Source: Ectocarpus siliculosus (lineage: Eukaryota; Sar; Phaeophyceae; Ectocarpales; Ectocarpaceae). From it: 43,133 bases of DNA. Both the position numbers and the translations under genes were made by a program. Positions 1 through 12,400 of the stretch are shown here, one piece after another. A model generated the notes under the pieces. It saw nothing but the letters and a program-made list of their open reading frames with translations. It had not been told where the DNA came from and ran no database searches. Each line of letters starts with the position of its first letter. Position 1 is the stretch's first letter. Location of the stretch: assembly GCA_000310025.1 (NCBI GenBank), contig FN649739.1, forward strand, positions 1,601,541-1,644,673. Reading direction: 5' to 3'.

Positions 1-101
1 TTTCCCCCCCCCCCCCCCCCCACTCTCCTTCTTCCACTCCAACGACACGCCACCGCCTTCTACGGCCCCACCGCCACCAAAACCACCGCTACTGAAACCA
101 G

Positions 102-3100
102 ATCGAGCGCGAACGAGCCGAGGCCGAGGAACGAGCTGAGGCCGAAAAGGTCGTCGCCGAATGCCTGTCCAGCCTGGCCGACAAAGTCCAGCACCGCGCC
201 GACATCGCGGAAGCCAGGGAGGAGGCGGAGCAACGGGCGCGCGATGCCGCGCTCGAAGTCGAGCGCGCCGAGGCCGCGGCCGCCCGCGTGGAGGTAGAGA
301 CCGCGCTTCGGCTGGCCGTCGAGTCGCTGGAGAGGGAAGCGGCCGTGGCATCGGCGAGGGAGGAGGCCGACCGGTTGGCTGCAGAGGCCGCCGAGGGTCG
401 CGCCGCCGCGGAGACGAGGGCGGCGGAAGCGGCCGAGCGAGCCGAGGAGGCGCTGCGCCTGGTGGCAGCTGCGGAGGAAGACGCCAGGGCCAAGGAGGAG
501 AGCCTCAGGGAGGCGGCCCGGGCGAAGGAGGAGGAGGAGGCGCGGAGGGAGGAGGAGCGCGGGGCGGCGAGACGCAAGGCCGAGGAGGAGGAGCGGGAGA
601 AGGAGGGCGCGAGGCGAGCTCTCCAGGCGGAGGCCGAGGCCCTGCGGTCGAAGCTGCAGGAGGCCGGCGAGGAGGCCGCGGAGAGGGCGCAAGAGGAGGC
701 GCAGGCGAGGGCGCGGAAGGAGGCGGAGGAAGCGAGGCTGATGGAAGAGCAGGCTGAGAGGGAGGCCAGGCTAGCGGCCGAGGCTGAGGGTTCGGCGAAG
801 AGGGAGGCAGAGGCCAGGGAGGCGGCCCGCCTGGAGGCCCTGGTCTGGGAGGAGAAGTTTCAGGCCCTGCAGAGGGAGAGGGAGCAGGAGGCGCAGCGGG
901 CGAGGGAGGAGATGGAGAGGGCGGTCGAGGAGGCGAGGGAGTTCGAGAGGTCGAAGGCGTTGGCGCTGCGCGCGGCTGAGGCAAGAGGATGTGGAGGTTG
1001 TTGTTCCGCTGATGTGGGCTTGGCGGTGCCGCGGTTTTTGTGGCAGGTGTTCGGGCTCCTTGGGAGCGAGGCGTGCTGCGATAAGTATGACGTGGTTGGC
1101 CCCAGGCCGTAGGAGGAATGGTGAAATGTTGTACAGAATTCTGTCTCCCTCTTGGGTGTTTTGACTTTTGTCCTTGCAGAATTTACGTTCTCGTCGTTGT
1201 TGTCGTTGTTGTTGTTCTTCTTGTTCTTCTTGTTCTTCTTGTTGCTGTTGTGCTTTTGTTGTTATTGGCACTTTCGAGGTTGATAGGTAGATGTGTTTCA
1301 TGTACTGCTGCCGTACCGCGAGTTTTATCCCTTGTCGATGGTGCCGTACGATTGCAGTGCACCTTCTCGTTGTTGTTGTGGTTGAAACCGTTCGATTTTG
1401 AGAGGCTTGTTTACAAGCTGTTGCCGTGTGGCGAGTTTCACCCCTTGGTGGTATCATGTTTGCCGTTGTGGTTGTTGTTGTTGTTGCTATTCCCCCATTC
1501 GAGTTTGAGGTGTGTTTTTATGTTCCGCTGCCGTGCGGTAATGTCCGTCCCTGTTGGTGATACCATACTACGTTCGTTCATGTTGATGTTGATGTTGTTG
1601 CCACTTTGGAATTCGAGGGCTTGTTTAGAAGCTGCTGCCCTGTGGCGAGTTTCTCCCTGTTGGTGGCACCATATAATACGTTGTTGTTGTTGTTGTTGTT
1701 GTTGCTATTCCCCCATTCGAGTTTGAGAGACGTGTTAATTTGCGGCTGCCGTGCGGCGGGGTTCGTCCCTGTTGGTGATACCGTCCTAGTGTACGTTGTC
1801 GTTGTTGTTTGTTGTTGTTGTTGTTGCCCCTTTGGAGAGGCGTGTTGATATACTGCTGCCGTGCGGCGAGTTTTGCCCCTGTTGGCGATACCATCCTATT
1901 TAGTGTAAGTTCTCGTTGTTTTCGTTTGTTGTTGTCCCCCCGTTCCAGTTTGAGAGTTGTGTTACCACACTGCTGCCGTGCGGCGAGTTTTGCCCCTGTT
2001 GGCGATGCCATCCTATTTAGTGTTCGTTCTCGTTGTGCTTGTTGTTGTTGTTATCCCGTTCCAGTTTGAGAGTTGTGTTAATAAGCTGTTGCCGTGCGGC
2101 AATTTTGGCCTCTGTTGGCGATACCACCCTAGTTACTCGTCCCTGTGGGAACGGTATGAATCCCGTGGTGGTTTTAGGCTGAGAAGAGGTGGGAGTGTTT
2201 GAAGCAGCGCTTCCCTCCACAGCAGTAAGGTTGCAGTTTGGTTGTATTTAGTCGCCTGGTGGCAGTCTAGAGAGCGGGCAGGCGTTTGCTCTGCCCCCTG
2301 TGACCCTGTCACTCTGTGATTGTGATCGAATGTCTCGATATTAGCAAACCAGATGTGCAGCCATTAGTGAACAGCCAGCTTGACGGGAGGGGCCCCCGTG
2401 TCTCACACGTATTGAGACATGGTTGTTGTCCTGTTGTCCTGTTGTCGTGTTGGTGGTGTTGGTGGTGCCCCTGCCTTGTGGAGAGAGACTCTTTTAGGCC
2501 TGGTCATGCTTGCACGGCATTGGAGGGGCGTGGCGCGTGCGCTGTGGTTGTGGTTTTGGCGTTGGCCTGTGACAACGATGGTGTGTCCGGTCACATGTAA
2601 GTTTTGCCTCGAGTACCGAGGCGCGTCACGCCCAACAGCAATGGGTTGAAGACGTTTTCCTGCGTTTTTCCCGCTCGTCCTCCTTGTCGTGTGCTTTTTT
2701 GCCCCCGTTTTTTGTGTGTTCGGCGGTTGCATCTAGAAGAGTGGGGGAGATATTGTCGCTTTGCCAGACACCAGAATGCAGAGCGTAGAAAAACAACGAG
2801 CATGCTCGTACTCTTTATTCTGTCCCGAAACGTGACGGAACACCGTCCACGCAAATTTTCCCTCCAAGGAAGCGGAACGGGCGGTATCGTGCCACCACGA
2901 TGGTGGCGTTCCTCCCTGCCCGGATGTTGTGCGCCATGTGTGTGTTTATGTCTCGTTCGAACCCGTCCCCTATTGTATCTGGAAGGAGAAAACGGGCCTC
3001 TCTCATGTATCGGCTGGCTGCCAATTGTTTTTTTACTTGAGCGGTCAACGTAGAGAACCTTTCGTTTTCTGTGCAATTTTTGTGTGAGGCCCTTCTTCGG

Positions 3101-5851
3101 CTACAGTACAGCCATGTGCCTGAATCTAAAACGCCGCGCCTCTCCCTTTTGCTGAGGAGTACATGCGATGGTACGCATACGGTGTGTTTGTTTTGCTCGA
3201 AATGATTAGGTGCAACCCAAAACCCACCCCGGCACCCATCAGGTCTGCCTATTTCCATTGGGGATTGTTGCTCGTGTGTTTTCCCTCTTTCATGTCTGGG
3301 GATCGCGAACGGAGCGAATTATTATTTTGTCTCATGCTCGTGCTGTTCTCGCCTTGGGTGTCCTTTGCCGTGCCTCAGACCTTCTGTCGTTCTTTACCTC
3401 CCTCTGTCACACACACACACACACACACCCTCCCGCTCACCCTCCCTCCATCCTGTTCTCAACCTTCGTTTCTCCCTGCTCTCGACGCGGCCATACACTC
3501 CGATCATGGTGGTCTTTGTTTGCACGGACTTTTTTTTGCAGGAGCATCCGCTTGAGGGAGCCAACGTTTCCTATGAGGACGTGGACGACCGAGAGGGGAA
3601 ACAATGGTGGCAGTGCGTGTTCTGCACTCCAGATGTGAGCAGCCCTTTTGCCGTTGCGAGAGCCATGGGTTCATATGGAGTTATCATAGTTTGTGCAAGT
3701 CCTTGTGAGCTACAGTATCACACTGGTATTTGAGCACTGTCGCACAAATTTTTTTCCAGGGTACACCTCGGGAAAATTCCCGCCGTGGTGGGCGGTCCCG
3801 GTACTGGCGGGAATTACCGCCACATTCGGTGGTACCGGGAACCGCCGAAGGCGGTACCGCCGAAAAACGAAAAACCGCCGACCGCCTAAAAAGTACCGCC
3901 ACATTGCAGTACCGCCGAAAAAGTACCGCCAAAAAACGAAGTACCGGGAACCGCCTAAAAAGAACCGCCATATTGCAGTACCGCCGAAAAAGTACCGCCG
4001 TAATGCAGTACCGCCAAAATGGTACCGCCAAAAAACGAAGTACCGGGAACCGCCAAAAGAGAACCGCCATACTGCAGTACCGCCGAAAAAATACCGCCGT
4101 ACTGCAGTACCGCCAAAATGGTCCATATCTTAGTTTTGCCCTCTAAAGTAGCATAGGGCACTAACTCCAACGCCATGTCTCGCGCAGAACAGTGGTTCGA
4201 GTCCAACTGGCGTGCGTCTTTGTTCACATTTATTCTTTTTTCTTTTTTTTCTTTTTCTTAATATGACACCTTTCGTCATACATATATATATATATATATA
4301 TTTTGGTTCTGCCTTGTTCCTTTTCGGCGGAACCTCTTTCATCTGTCGCCGATCGTCAGCTGTTCGAACACACCCGTGGCATTCGACGGATCGCGTTTTG
4401 GCGCGCTCTTCTCTTTTTGCATTTTCTTTCTTCTTTTGGTTGCCTTTCGTTTGTCCATGAACAGCTCGATTTGACCATGGGTATGCATCGCATCGTGAAT
4501 TCACGAAATCATATGGGAGATGCAGGCTCTCAAGCGTACATACAAGAGACAAAAAGAGACCCATCCTGAAAGAGAGGAAAGAGGTTCGCCGGTTGATGGG
4601 GCGCCAAGGGCACCGAAATGTAGTTTGGCATCGTCATATTTTATATTTTGATATTCTGGTCTACTCGCAACCCTCGAAGGCGGTGCCGCCATATTTCAGT
4701 ACCGCCACCAAAAAACCGCCATATTTGGCAGTACCGGGAACCGCCGAAGACGGTACCGCCATATTTCAGTACCGCCAGAAAAATACCGCCATATTTGGCA
4801 GTACCGGGAACCGCCGAAGGCGGTACCGCCATATTTCAGTACCGTCAGAAAAATACCGCCGTATTTGGCAGTACCGGGAACCGCCTAAAAAAAACCGCCA
4901 TATTGACGTACCGCCAAAAAAGTACCGCCATTGTTGGCAGTACCGGGAACCGCCAAAGGCGGTACCGCCGGAAAACGAAATACCGCCAACCGCCAAAAAA
5001 GTACCGCCACATTGACGTACCGCCCCGCCTGGATCCGCCTAAAAAACTAGTACCGAGGTGTACCCTGTTTTTTTCCGCCTGGTCCGTCCGGTAAAACTCT
5101 TGTATGCCACGCCCCAGCTTGGTAGGAATGCGACGCCTGTGGTCGGTCAAATGAGCACTGCATGCCCCCGCCCCCGCCCCATTCCGCCCAAATACCCCCC
5201 CAAAATTGGTGTATACTCTTCCACATGTTGGTTCTGCCGGAGTCTTTGCCTTCGCGGAAATTGCATCGATCCCCATCTCGACATGTGTCACCTATCCAGC
5301 CGGGTGACGTCAGTGGTGATGGGCCTTGCAACTTGTGTACTCTCGCCTTTGACTGCTGTAGCAGCATTGACGTGGCGTGGTGAATCTGTTCGTGCCTAAG
5401 TATTGGCCAGCGTCACCCTCGGGCATGTGTACAAGTTGCAGACGGCAGGCGCTCGTAGGCCGTGTTTCCGCCCTTACCCGTTTGGGGGGCGCCGCAGTGT
5501 GCCTTGGGGGGGCGGGGGGGGGCGCGACAGCAGCAACATGAGTCACCCAGCGGTAGGTATATGTCTTTTTTTCTCTACCGCTTGCTTTTTCAGTTATCAT
5601 GTGGGGGCGATGAACCTACAGCAGCGATTGAGTCACCCAGCGGTAACGCCGTGTGTCTTCGCTGCCCTACCGCTTGGTATTGCCAGGTATCGTTTGGGGA
5701 CGATGATCGCGTGAGCTCTCTAGGCGATGATGACGTAGAAGCGTCCGTCAGCAGCATGAAGCCAGAGATGTGGATCAAATCGTCCGGGAATAGCGCGTCG
5801 ACGAGATCGATGGGCCGGCCCGCAAAAGGAGACGTCTGTACCGTGTCGTAA
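102..5851 (+). CDS. Long coiled-coil protein, 3' part of gene (5' end outside window)
   Basis: Proposed exons are 102-980, 3542-3634 and 5687-5851, giving 378 residues with no phase break. Exon 1 follows a possible acceptor (CCAG at 98-101); an in-frame TGA at 93 shows coding cannot extend further left without splicing. It encodes about 293 residues made almost only of Ala, Glu, Arg, Lys and Leu, a long charged coiled coil. Composition changes abruptly after 980, where GAG is followed by GCAAGA, so I infer a GC-AG donor; reading on instead gives a stop at 1112. Exon 2 follows a T-rich tract and GCAG and carries EGKQWWQCVFCTPD before GTGAGC. Exon 3 is an acidic, Ser-rich tail (VSFGDDDRVSSLG start) ending in TAA. 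Function is not recognised; a cytoskeletal or scaffold role would be a guess. The link between exon 1 and the others is inferred from phase and strand; extra exons may lie between. Confidence 0.5.
981..3541 (+). other. Probable intron 1 of the coiled-coil gene
   Basis: This stretch is T- and G-rich on the plus strand with no convincing exon. It contains the TTG-rich minisatellite at about 1290-2180, a short (CA)n run at 3410-3428 and a long T tract before the acceptor at 3540-3541. Open frames here are short and made of Leu/Val/Cys from TTG repeats, so I read none as genes. Confidence 0.45.
1290..2180. repeat. Degenerate minisatellite, about 8 units of 103-117 bp
   Basis: Units begin near 1299, 1410, 1513, 1621, 1731, 1841, 1958 and 2074. 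Each has a conserved core like GCTGCCGTGCGGCGAGTTTT, then CCCTGTTGGCGATACC, then a variable TTG/TTGTTG microsatellite, then a segment like CCCCCATTCGAGTTTGAGAG. The copies at 1841, 1958 and 2074 are the most alike, which suggests recent expansion at the right end. The array lies wholly inside the inferred first intron of the coiled-coil gene. Confidence 0.85.
3776..4120. repeat. TACCGCC-rich short repeat array A
   Basis: About 345 bp made of short interleaved words: TACCGCC, GTACCGGGAACCGCC, AAAAAGTACCGCC, ATTGCAGTACCGCC and AAAACGAA. The words recur every 8-25 bp but in changing order, so this is a complex rather than a simple tandem array. GTACCGCC and its complement GGCGGTAC both occur, which permits fold-back. 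Several frames on both strands stay open only because of the repeat (for example the peptide word PPKKYRHIAV), so I do not call a gene. Confidence 0.85.
4193..4203 (+). repeat. Isolated tRNA B-box-like word
   Basis: The sequence GGTTCGAGTCC fits the RNA polymerase III B-box consensus, and a TAGCATAGGGC word lies about 45 bp upstream. The flanks do not fold into acceptor or T stems, so this is at best a remnant of a tRNA-derived repeat. Confidence 0.3.
4677..5035. repeat. TACCGCC-rich short repeat array B
   Basis: A second array related to the one at 3776-4120, with its own dominant words: CCATATTTCAGTACCGCC, ATATTTGGCAGTACCGGG and AACCGCCGAAGGCGGTACC. The last contains GGTACCGCC-type inverted halves. 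The two arrays are separated by about 550 bp of unrelated AT-rich sequence, including a (TA)n run near 4281-4300. Both lie in the inferred second intron of the coiled-coil gene. Confidence 0.85.
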
Positions 5852-6180
5852 AAAAAGAAAGGGACGTCCGATTAATATTTCGGCAACTCTTGCCTTTTTT
5901 TTTGCACCTTTTCTTGTTGTTTTCGGCTTACCATGAGTAGTAGTGGAGGGCAAAAAGGAGCCGTGTGTCGTAACATGGTGCAAACGATTTATTTTTTACA
6001 ACTCTTGCTATGTTTTTCTACCCCTAGGCTTTCGATTTTTATTGTGTTTTCGTTGTGCAGGTGCCCAGTTTCCGTTCCTACCGGCTTGTTGGGCACCGTG
6101 GGTCACGTTCCTCTTGGGGGGGAGGGGGGGGGGGGGCGCGACATGAGCATGAGTCACCGAACGCAAGAAATCTATTGTAC
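5463..6180 (+). repeat. Diverged duplicated block with poly-G tract
   Basis: The segment around 5463-5560 is matched by 6065-6170. In order, both carry TTTCCG, a T/G-rich stretch, a long G run with one interruption, then GCGCGACA, then CATGAGTCACC. Within the first block the unit GAGTCACCCAGCGGTA recurs at 5540 and 5632. In the second block GAGTCACCGAACGCAAG and GAGTCACTCAGGCGAAG recur about 54 bp apart. The copies differ enough to be old. Confidence 0.65.
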
Positions 6181-8612
6181 CGTATATTGGCGTCTGTGCC
6201 ATTGAGTCACTCAGGCGAAGAATTTTTCTGTACCGCCGTGCATTGGCCCTTGTGCCACCGAAGTTAGAATTCGGTCCGATCGAGGGACGGGCGCCATGAC
6301 CTCACAATCGCTGTCCGGAAGACCGCCACCACTCCAAAGCCGCCAAACTTCATGAACCAAGCCCAATGGTCCAATGGGGTTTTGAACGCGGTTGTCGACT
6401 ACAGCACGGACAGTACACCGCTGTTATTTTTGTGTCATTCTACGCTTTACACTTGATTGGGCGTCCACAGGCAGGTGCATGATTCGCTGTTGCGCTCCTA
6501 GTCAGCAGTCATAGAGACGTCGATAGGGTGGTTCTTCCCAATGAGACGTTTGCTACATATAGGGCTGTAATCAGGTTTCATCTTGTAGATGTTGGCCGGT
6601 GCCGTGAGACAATGTGTGATCATCGTGGTAACATTGTGGAAACAGGGGGAAGCGCGCGGCCGTCGCTTAGTAGCGTTGCTGTTCACCCAGGTCGCTTTAT
6701 CTCCCTCTGTCGTCAAACGGTGTCGTCTGAATGGTTTCAAGGCGTAGAAAGCCGATCGTTTCGTTCCTCGAAACCGCTGCAATAGCGCTCCGGAACTAGC
6801 CGTCTATTGGCGTGTGTGTAGGAAGAGGAGGGCTCACAAACTCGAGACAAGTCGAGACGTCGGTCGACGAGTCTATAGAACGGCCCTGTCTTGACGTCTT
6901 GTTTGTTTGATGTACCATGCTCTACGCTGCTTTCGTTGGCTTGATTTTACTTTTTTTCTTCTCGCTATCCTTCTGCGGTTGGACAGACCAAACAGGTGCA
7001 AAGCACGCACGTGCGTCGAAGGGTTCGGCCGGGTTCGGCCCGGCGTAAGAAGGCACGAATGGATGGATACTTGTATATTGAGTCGAACACGTCCGTTGTG
7101 GTTTGGTTCTCTCTGACCTGAGCGTTAAAAGTAACGGTGTGCACGTCTTTTTTGAGAGTTTCTTTTGTTTGTTTGCTGACGTGAGAACTTAGACTTGTTG
7201 TGGGCGGGGGGGGACGGGAAACTGGACCGGACTTGCAGCGGAGGTTGAGGTTTTATGGCAACTGCTGTGTACAGCGTCAGGCTCTCCTTCTCATCACATC
7301 CCGCTAACGAGAATCGATGTGTGTATCACTTCCTCTCAGCATTTTTTGTTGTTGTCCCACGTCCAGACAGGGAACAGGTGGATTATGAAAGTTTGAGGAG
7401 CGGCGTGGGTGAGAAACAACAAGTTAGGGTTAACAAAAAATTCGGAGAAACACCAAGAGTGCTACAACTGTCTCGACGTGGAGATCAGGTGTTCCGTGAA
7501 GAAAATAGAAAAAAAGTGTAGAGTGTTTTTCGGCCGTGATGGAAGTAAGGGTACTTCCGAGGGGGGAATTTTGTTCGCAGGGCATCGTAACAGGGTTTGT
7601 TGTGCTGCGTCACGTAGAGAAGATCGCCGAGCCATAACGTTTTCCCAACATGTAGATATAAAAATGGTGCGATGGGTACATATTGAAGGCCACTTGAGGC
7701 GGAATGTTTACGACAACGTCCGCCGCAAGTCATGCTTGGTTTCGAAATGGGTGCTTCGGGCCATTCGCCCCGTCCGTGCACGCACCTTTCCAGGGCAAAA
7801 ATACACCGGTGAGGGAAATGCACCAAAGGTGCGAAAGGTTGATGCTATGTCCGTGGTGCGGAGTAGGCATGCGTGCTCGAGACGCCCGCAAAACTTATCC
7901 AAGCTGGACCCATGTAGCCGATATGCACAGCACAGCACAGCATACGTCCAAAACAAAAAGAGAAAGAAGAGCACTAGGGGAGGAGTATTTCCGATGGTCA
8001 ACCACCGTGTCCTTTCGTACTCCACAGAAAACCGGGGGGCGGGGGGGTATTCAACAGGGGGCGGGGGGGGGGGGGGGAGCGCGTTGAAGGAAGAAGGCGC
8101 TCAAACAGGGTTCGACGGAGATGGCACCGCCTGCACACTGCACACGAGGAAAAATAACACCACCACCATCACTCCCTCCGCTTTATAAACAACGGCTGGC
8201 TCATGGAAACACCGTGGCCCCTCTATGCAAACTTGCCCGGATCACGCGAAGCTCACCCCTAGTACATACGTCCTTGTGACAGAATACTACAATACCTACA
8301 TGCGAAGATACGATCCCTGCGACAACCAATGGACCTGGGACTTTTCCAACAAAAGCCTTTCCGAGACCCCGGGTAAACGTTACCATCTGTCGACTCCCAT
8401 GCACCCCAAAACGTGTACCAAACAGTCTCAAGACAAAAAAAAAATGAAACAAAGAACGGAACAACACCGGAGGGAGATTCCAGTTGGCGGAAAAACGAGT
8501 GAATTGTTTGTACTCCGCCCGCAAGCTACCCGTCGCTGCCCCCCCCCCCCAAAAAAAAAAATCCCCGCAATTTCAAGCGCTGTACATGACGTGTCGCCTA
8601 ACCTCGGGGGGA
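5852..8612. other. Convergent intergenic region with the 3' ends of two genes
   Basis: This lies between the stop of the coiled-coil gene (plus) and the stop of the PPPDE-PUL gene (minus), so it should hold both 3' untranslated regions. It contains the second copy of the poly-G block and poly-G/poly-C runs near 7205, 8060 and 8541. The largest open frame (7409-8188, plus) has no splice support, no family motif and an unremarkable composition. I see no further gene. Confidence 0.5.
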
Positions 8613-9035
8613 CTATCCGAGAAGACGCAGCAGTTCTGCCGCGGCGTTCTTGGCTTCTCCTTCCTTCGTCTTGCTCAGAAAGCCCTCCACCTGCAGCGGA
8701 GGCGGGGGCGGGGGGGAGAGGGATCATTTCGTCTACATGTCGTTTGGCTGACGGCGCCATAGACTGGTTGGACCATACGACGGACACGGCGGCGGCGAAG
8801 CATGGTCATGGCGAACACGAAGAGCGACTCTTAAGGGTGTCTTTTTATCAGTCCAAGTACTTCGAATACTACACCCTACAGTACAAGAAACCAGGTGCTA
8901 CTAAAGTTGTCTTTACAAGGCAAGTATTCTACCTGGTTTCGAAGTTCTGGCAGTGACTGCAGCATGTGAATCAGAATGCCAACACGTAGGCAGCAAACAA
9001 AAACATAAAAAAACAGCCACGGGTGGCTGGTGTTC

Positions 9036-9079
<44 letters not shown>

Positions 9080-9384
9080 GGCAGTTTCCAGCATCCCCTC
9101 TGGCGGTTTTACCATCTGCCCCCCAACGACGGCTTGTGACCGAGCGAAGACTAGGTAGTCGGCGGTGCACAAAATCTTTACAATACTACACTGGCGATGC
9201 TGCAAGGAGTGTTGGCGGTACGCAATGAAGCAAAATACACAGAAAGAGAGAGAAGCACGCAAAAACCCAACCGCACCTGGTCCCGCAAGCCCACATCGTT
9301 GATGAGTGATGCTGCTTCCGAACCGCTCGCTCGCACCAACCTCCCTACGGATAAAACACGTCGAAGCGCAACCAACTGTGTGGA

Positions 9385-9417
<33 letters not shown>

Positions 9418-12400
9418 GGAAAACACGTTGAACATGAGCGAGTTGTCTTTCAAACAAGAGGCGGGTTCTCATTGGTGCACAGCAGTAGCAAAGAGCTGTG
9501 GAAATAATTGAGGCCACACCCTACGTAATATTTGGTCGGCCCTCGTCACGTCTACCAGGTACTGCTGCATGGGGTACACTTTTGCAATTGTCTGACAACT
9601 ATAATAGATTCAAACTGAGGGATATCGGGCAGGGGGTGGTGCGTGCAGCACAGACACGCATACACGGAAGCTACTCCGAATCCGGAATCTGGCTGGACCC
9701 TGTCATCCAATATCCTCCGTGCCCCCCCCTGTCGGGAGACCCCGTGGACTAGAAAACGCCTTCGCATTATTTTTTCCGCTGTGACGGAGGTATTTGATTG
9801 TTCAGCGGGCTAGAGCTGTAGAAAACAGAAAAACGATCACGCGCATACACACGTTTTTGAATCCAGCCTTTGGAGGCGTGCTCTAGTTATAGAAGCACTC
9901 AGATTGACATTTTTCGTTAGTCAGTCCGTTAGCGCTGTTGATCCTAACGATGAGCACGCACAAACACACACACCTCCCATGACGCCCCCTCACGGGGTCC
10001 CAGATCATGGCGATTAGAAGCCTTTTCTGTTTTCATTGGTGAGCAGGTTAGCGCGGACGATGGTACAGTAAATAAGAAAACACACACCTGTGAGGTCTCG
10101 TCTTGCAACCCGTCCAAAGCTCCGAAGAGGACCTGCGTCGTCTCGTCCGACATCTCAACCGCCGTCCCCCCGGCAGCGGTTTTACTCGCGATCGCGTTGG
10201 AGAGCACGAGCGAAAAGTTATTCAAGAGGGCGGAGCACATCTGGCGCACTTCGCCCCGCTCGTGCTGCAATCCTGCCGCACGTTTTGGACGGGAACGACG
10301 CCAAGCAAGCAAGGTTAGGGTTGAGAACTGGAACGGTTGGTTAAGTAATTGTGTTCATGTGCAAACAACACCGGAAGACTCCAATAGCAAAAACGGGAAA
10401 ATACACGTTAAACGTTCGCATGAAACAAGCACAAAAAGACAAGTTACGCCGGGGGCGCGCGACAGACCATCAAGGAGGACACGGCCATACGCCCCAACAG
10501 CCAGAAAATGTGAACCAGCTCGGCAAGCATACAACCCGACACCCTTCCCTTCCCGCCACAAGCCCACGCGCACGTGCTTTGAGCAACATCAAAGCGCTGT
10601 CACGACGCTGTGGTATGTCTGTCCTCGTGTTGAGACGCTTGCCCCCACCGGAACCGAACGAAGAGCTCTTGTCAACAACGGCGACGACACCAGCGATCGC
10701 AGCCAGATACCACTACAGCAGGACACCGCGCCCGGTGGAAATACCGGCGGGGTCACCACGGGCCAATCCAGGGCCAAAACCCGTCGACGAGCAATCCGAT
10801 GAGCAGTGGTAAGATTGTTGTGCTATCGCGGGAGCGACATCAACAAAGGAAGAACCTTGGAGAGTGATGGGTCTTGCTTAATCACTCACCGGCGAGCGAA
10901 GAATCAAGCCACCCGGGCATGACGTCCGCGCGCTCCATGTACTCGCTTCCCCCCGTGGTTGCGAAGGAGTTAGCGGCGGAGCACATGGCCATGGACAGCG
11001 CCTTCGATACATCCGCGAAACAAGCAAGAACCGGGAGGACGAAGGGAGTGGGATTGGGGGGGGTGTACTTGTATGTACGCGTGAAAGAGAGAGAGACGTG
11101 AAACGCGAGGTAAGTTCTTTGAGTGAATATTAATGGTTTTCTGGGTCTCCGGTGTACTTCAGGACGACACAAAACCCATCTTTGGTCGACAGTGCTTTGG
11201 TAACGCAGTGAAAACCTGCTCGCGGTGGTACGTCTCGGGCTTGCTCTTATCTGTGAAGCGGGACAACAAATCTGCCACTCTGATAAAAACCGTGGGCCAA
11301 AGGCGATCGACCCTTCTTGTCTCCGGCGGGGGTGTTTGCCTGCCTGCCTGCACGCAGACGATGCTATCACCGTGGCGCTCGCCTATCGAGTCGCGCGCTC
11401 GAGGGCAACAGCGGCATCGAACTGAAGAAACGATCCCAAGAACGGTGATACGGCCAAGAGGATACGCTTCGTCATCATTCTTGACCCCAACAAACTTGCT
11501 TGAGAGGTGCATGTGGAGCCCAATCCGATCGGGCTCCACAACTAACCAAGGGGCACGCCTGTACAAGATTCCAAAGGACGGGCGTCTTACATGCCGCCAC
11601 TGCCGCCAGCAATGGTTATCACCTGTGCAGACAGCTGCTCTTGTCCGTCTCCTGCCGTCTGTACTCGCTTGGCCACCTGCATCATAGCCTCCTCCATCTC
11701 GGTACCCTCCGCTTGGTGCAGCACCATCAAGCTCACCAGCACGAGAGCCAAAAATCCTGCCCTGAGATGTTTTTCGTTCGTCGACGTTGTTTGCCGAGCG
11801 TCGCGCGCGCACGAGTAAAAACAGAGTTGAGGGCGGATTCATCGATTGCAATGCCACCCTGATCGGCCTCACACGCGGGTGACATTTCCCACGTTTGTTG
11901 ACAGCACTGCACTTGGGTAATGAATTCGGGGGGGCTCTTCCGGTAAGACGGACCATCTAATTATCCACGGGGCCCCCGTGAGCAAGCAAGAGCCACCCAA
12001 GTGGGCTACACGAGAGAAACGGGAGCAATCGGAAATACCTACGACATTGCGAAAGCGTGTATTCATGGGGCTCCTCAACGTGAACTGCTGCATGCATACA
12101 TGGGGCCTACACGACTCACTTCTCTGGCCAGCCTGAATCCTTGATCAGGATTTTCTGCATGAGTCGGAAGCTACCCGGGGCGACCGGGGTTGTCTTCGTG
12201 GCAGCCATCGAAGGTGGGAGGGCGTCCAACACCGCACTTTCCTCCTCAGAAAGCAACCCGTCGACGGTGGCTCCCAAGGCCTTCACGCGTGCCACCACCC
12301 CTGGAGCCTACATTTAGATGAAGGAGGGACATACGGGAGTGCGTAACGCGGCGTCCGGGGGGGTGGGGGGGTGGGGGGGGGTGTACTCATAGTCGTGCAT

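Noticed and set aside
60-984. Long minus-strand open frames (Pro/Leu/Ser-rich) opposite the coiled-coil exon
   Set aside because: They are shadows of the GAG/GCG-rich coiled-coil frame, with compositions that follow directly from the complement.
3693-4133. Repetitive open frames with PPKKYR words
   Set aside because: Several frames on both strands are open at once because of the short repeats; there is no start context, splice site or domain.
7409-8188. Open frame of 259 codons on the plus strand
   Set aside because: It has no recognisable motif or splice support, includes poly-G-coded glycine, and lies where the 3' untranslated regions of two convergent genes are expected.
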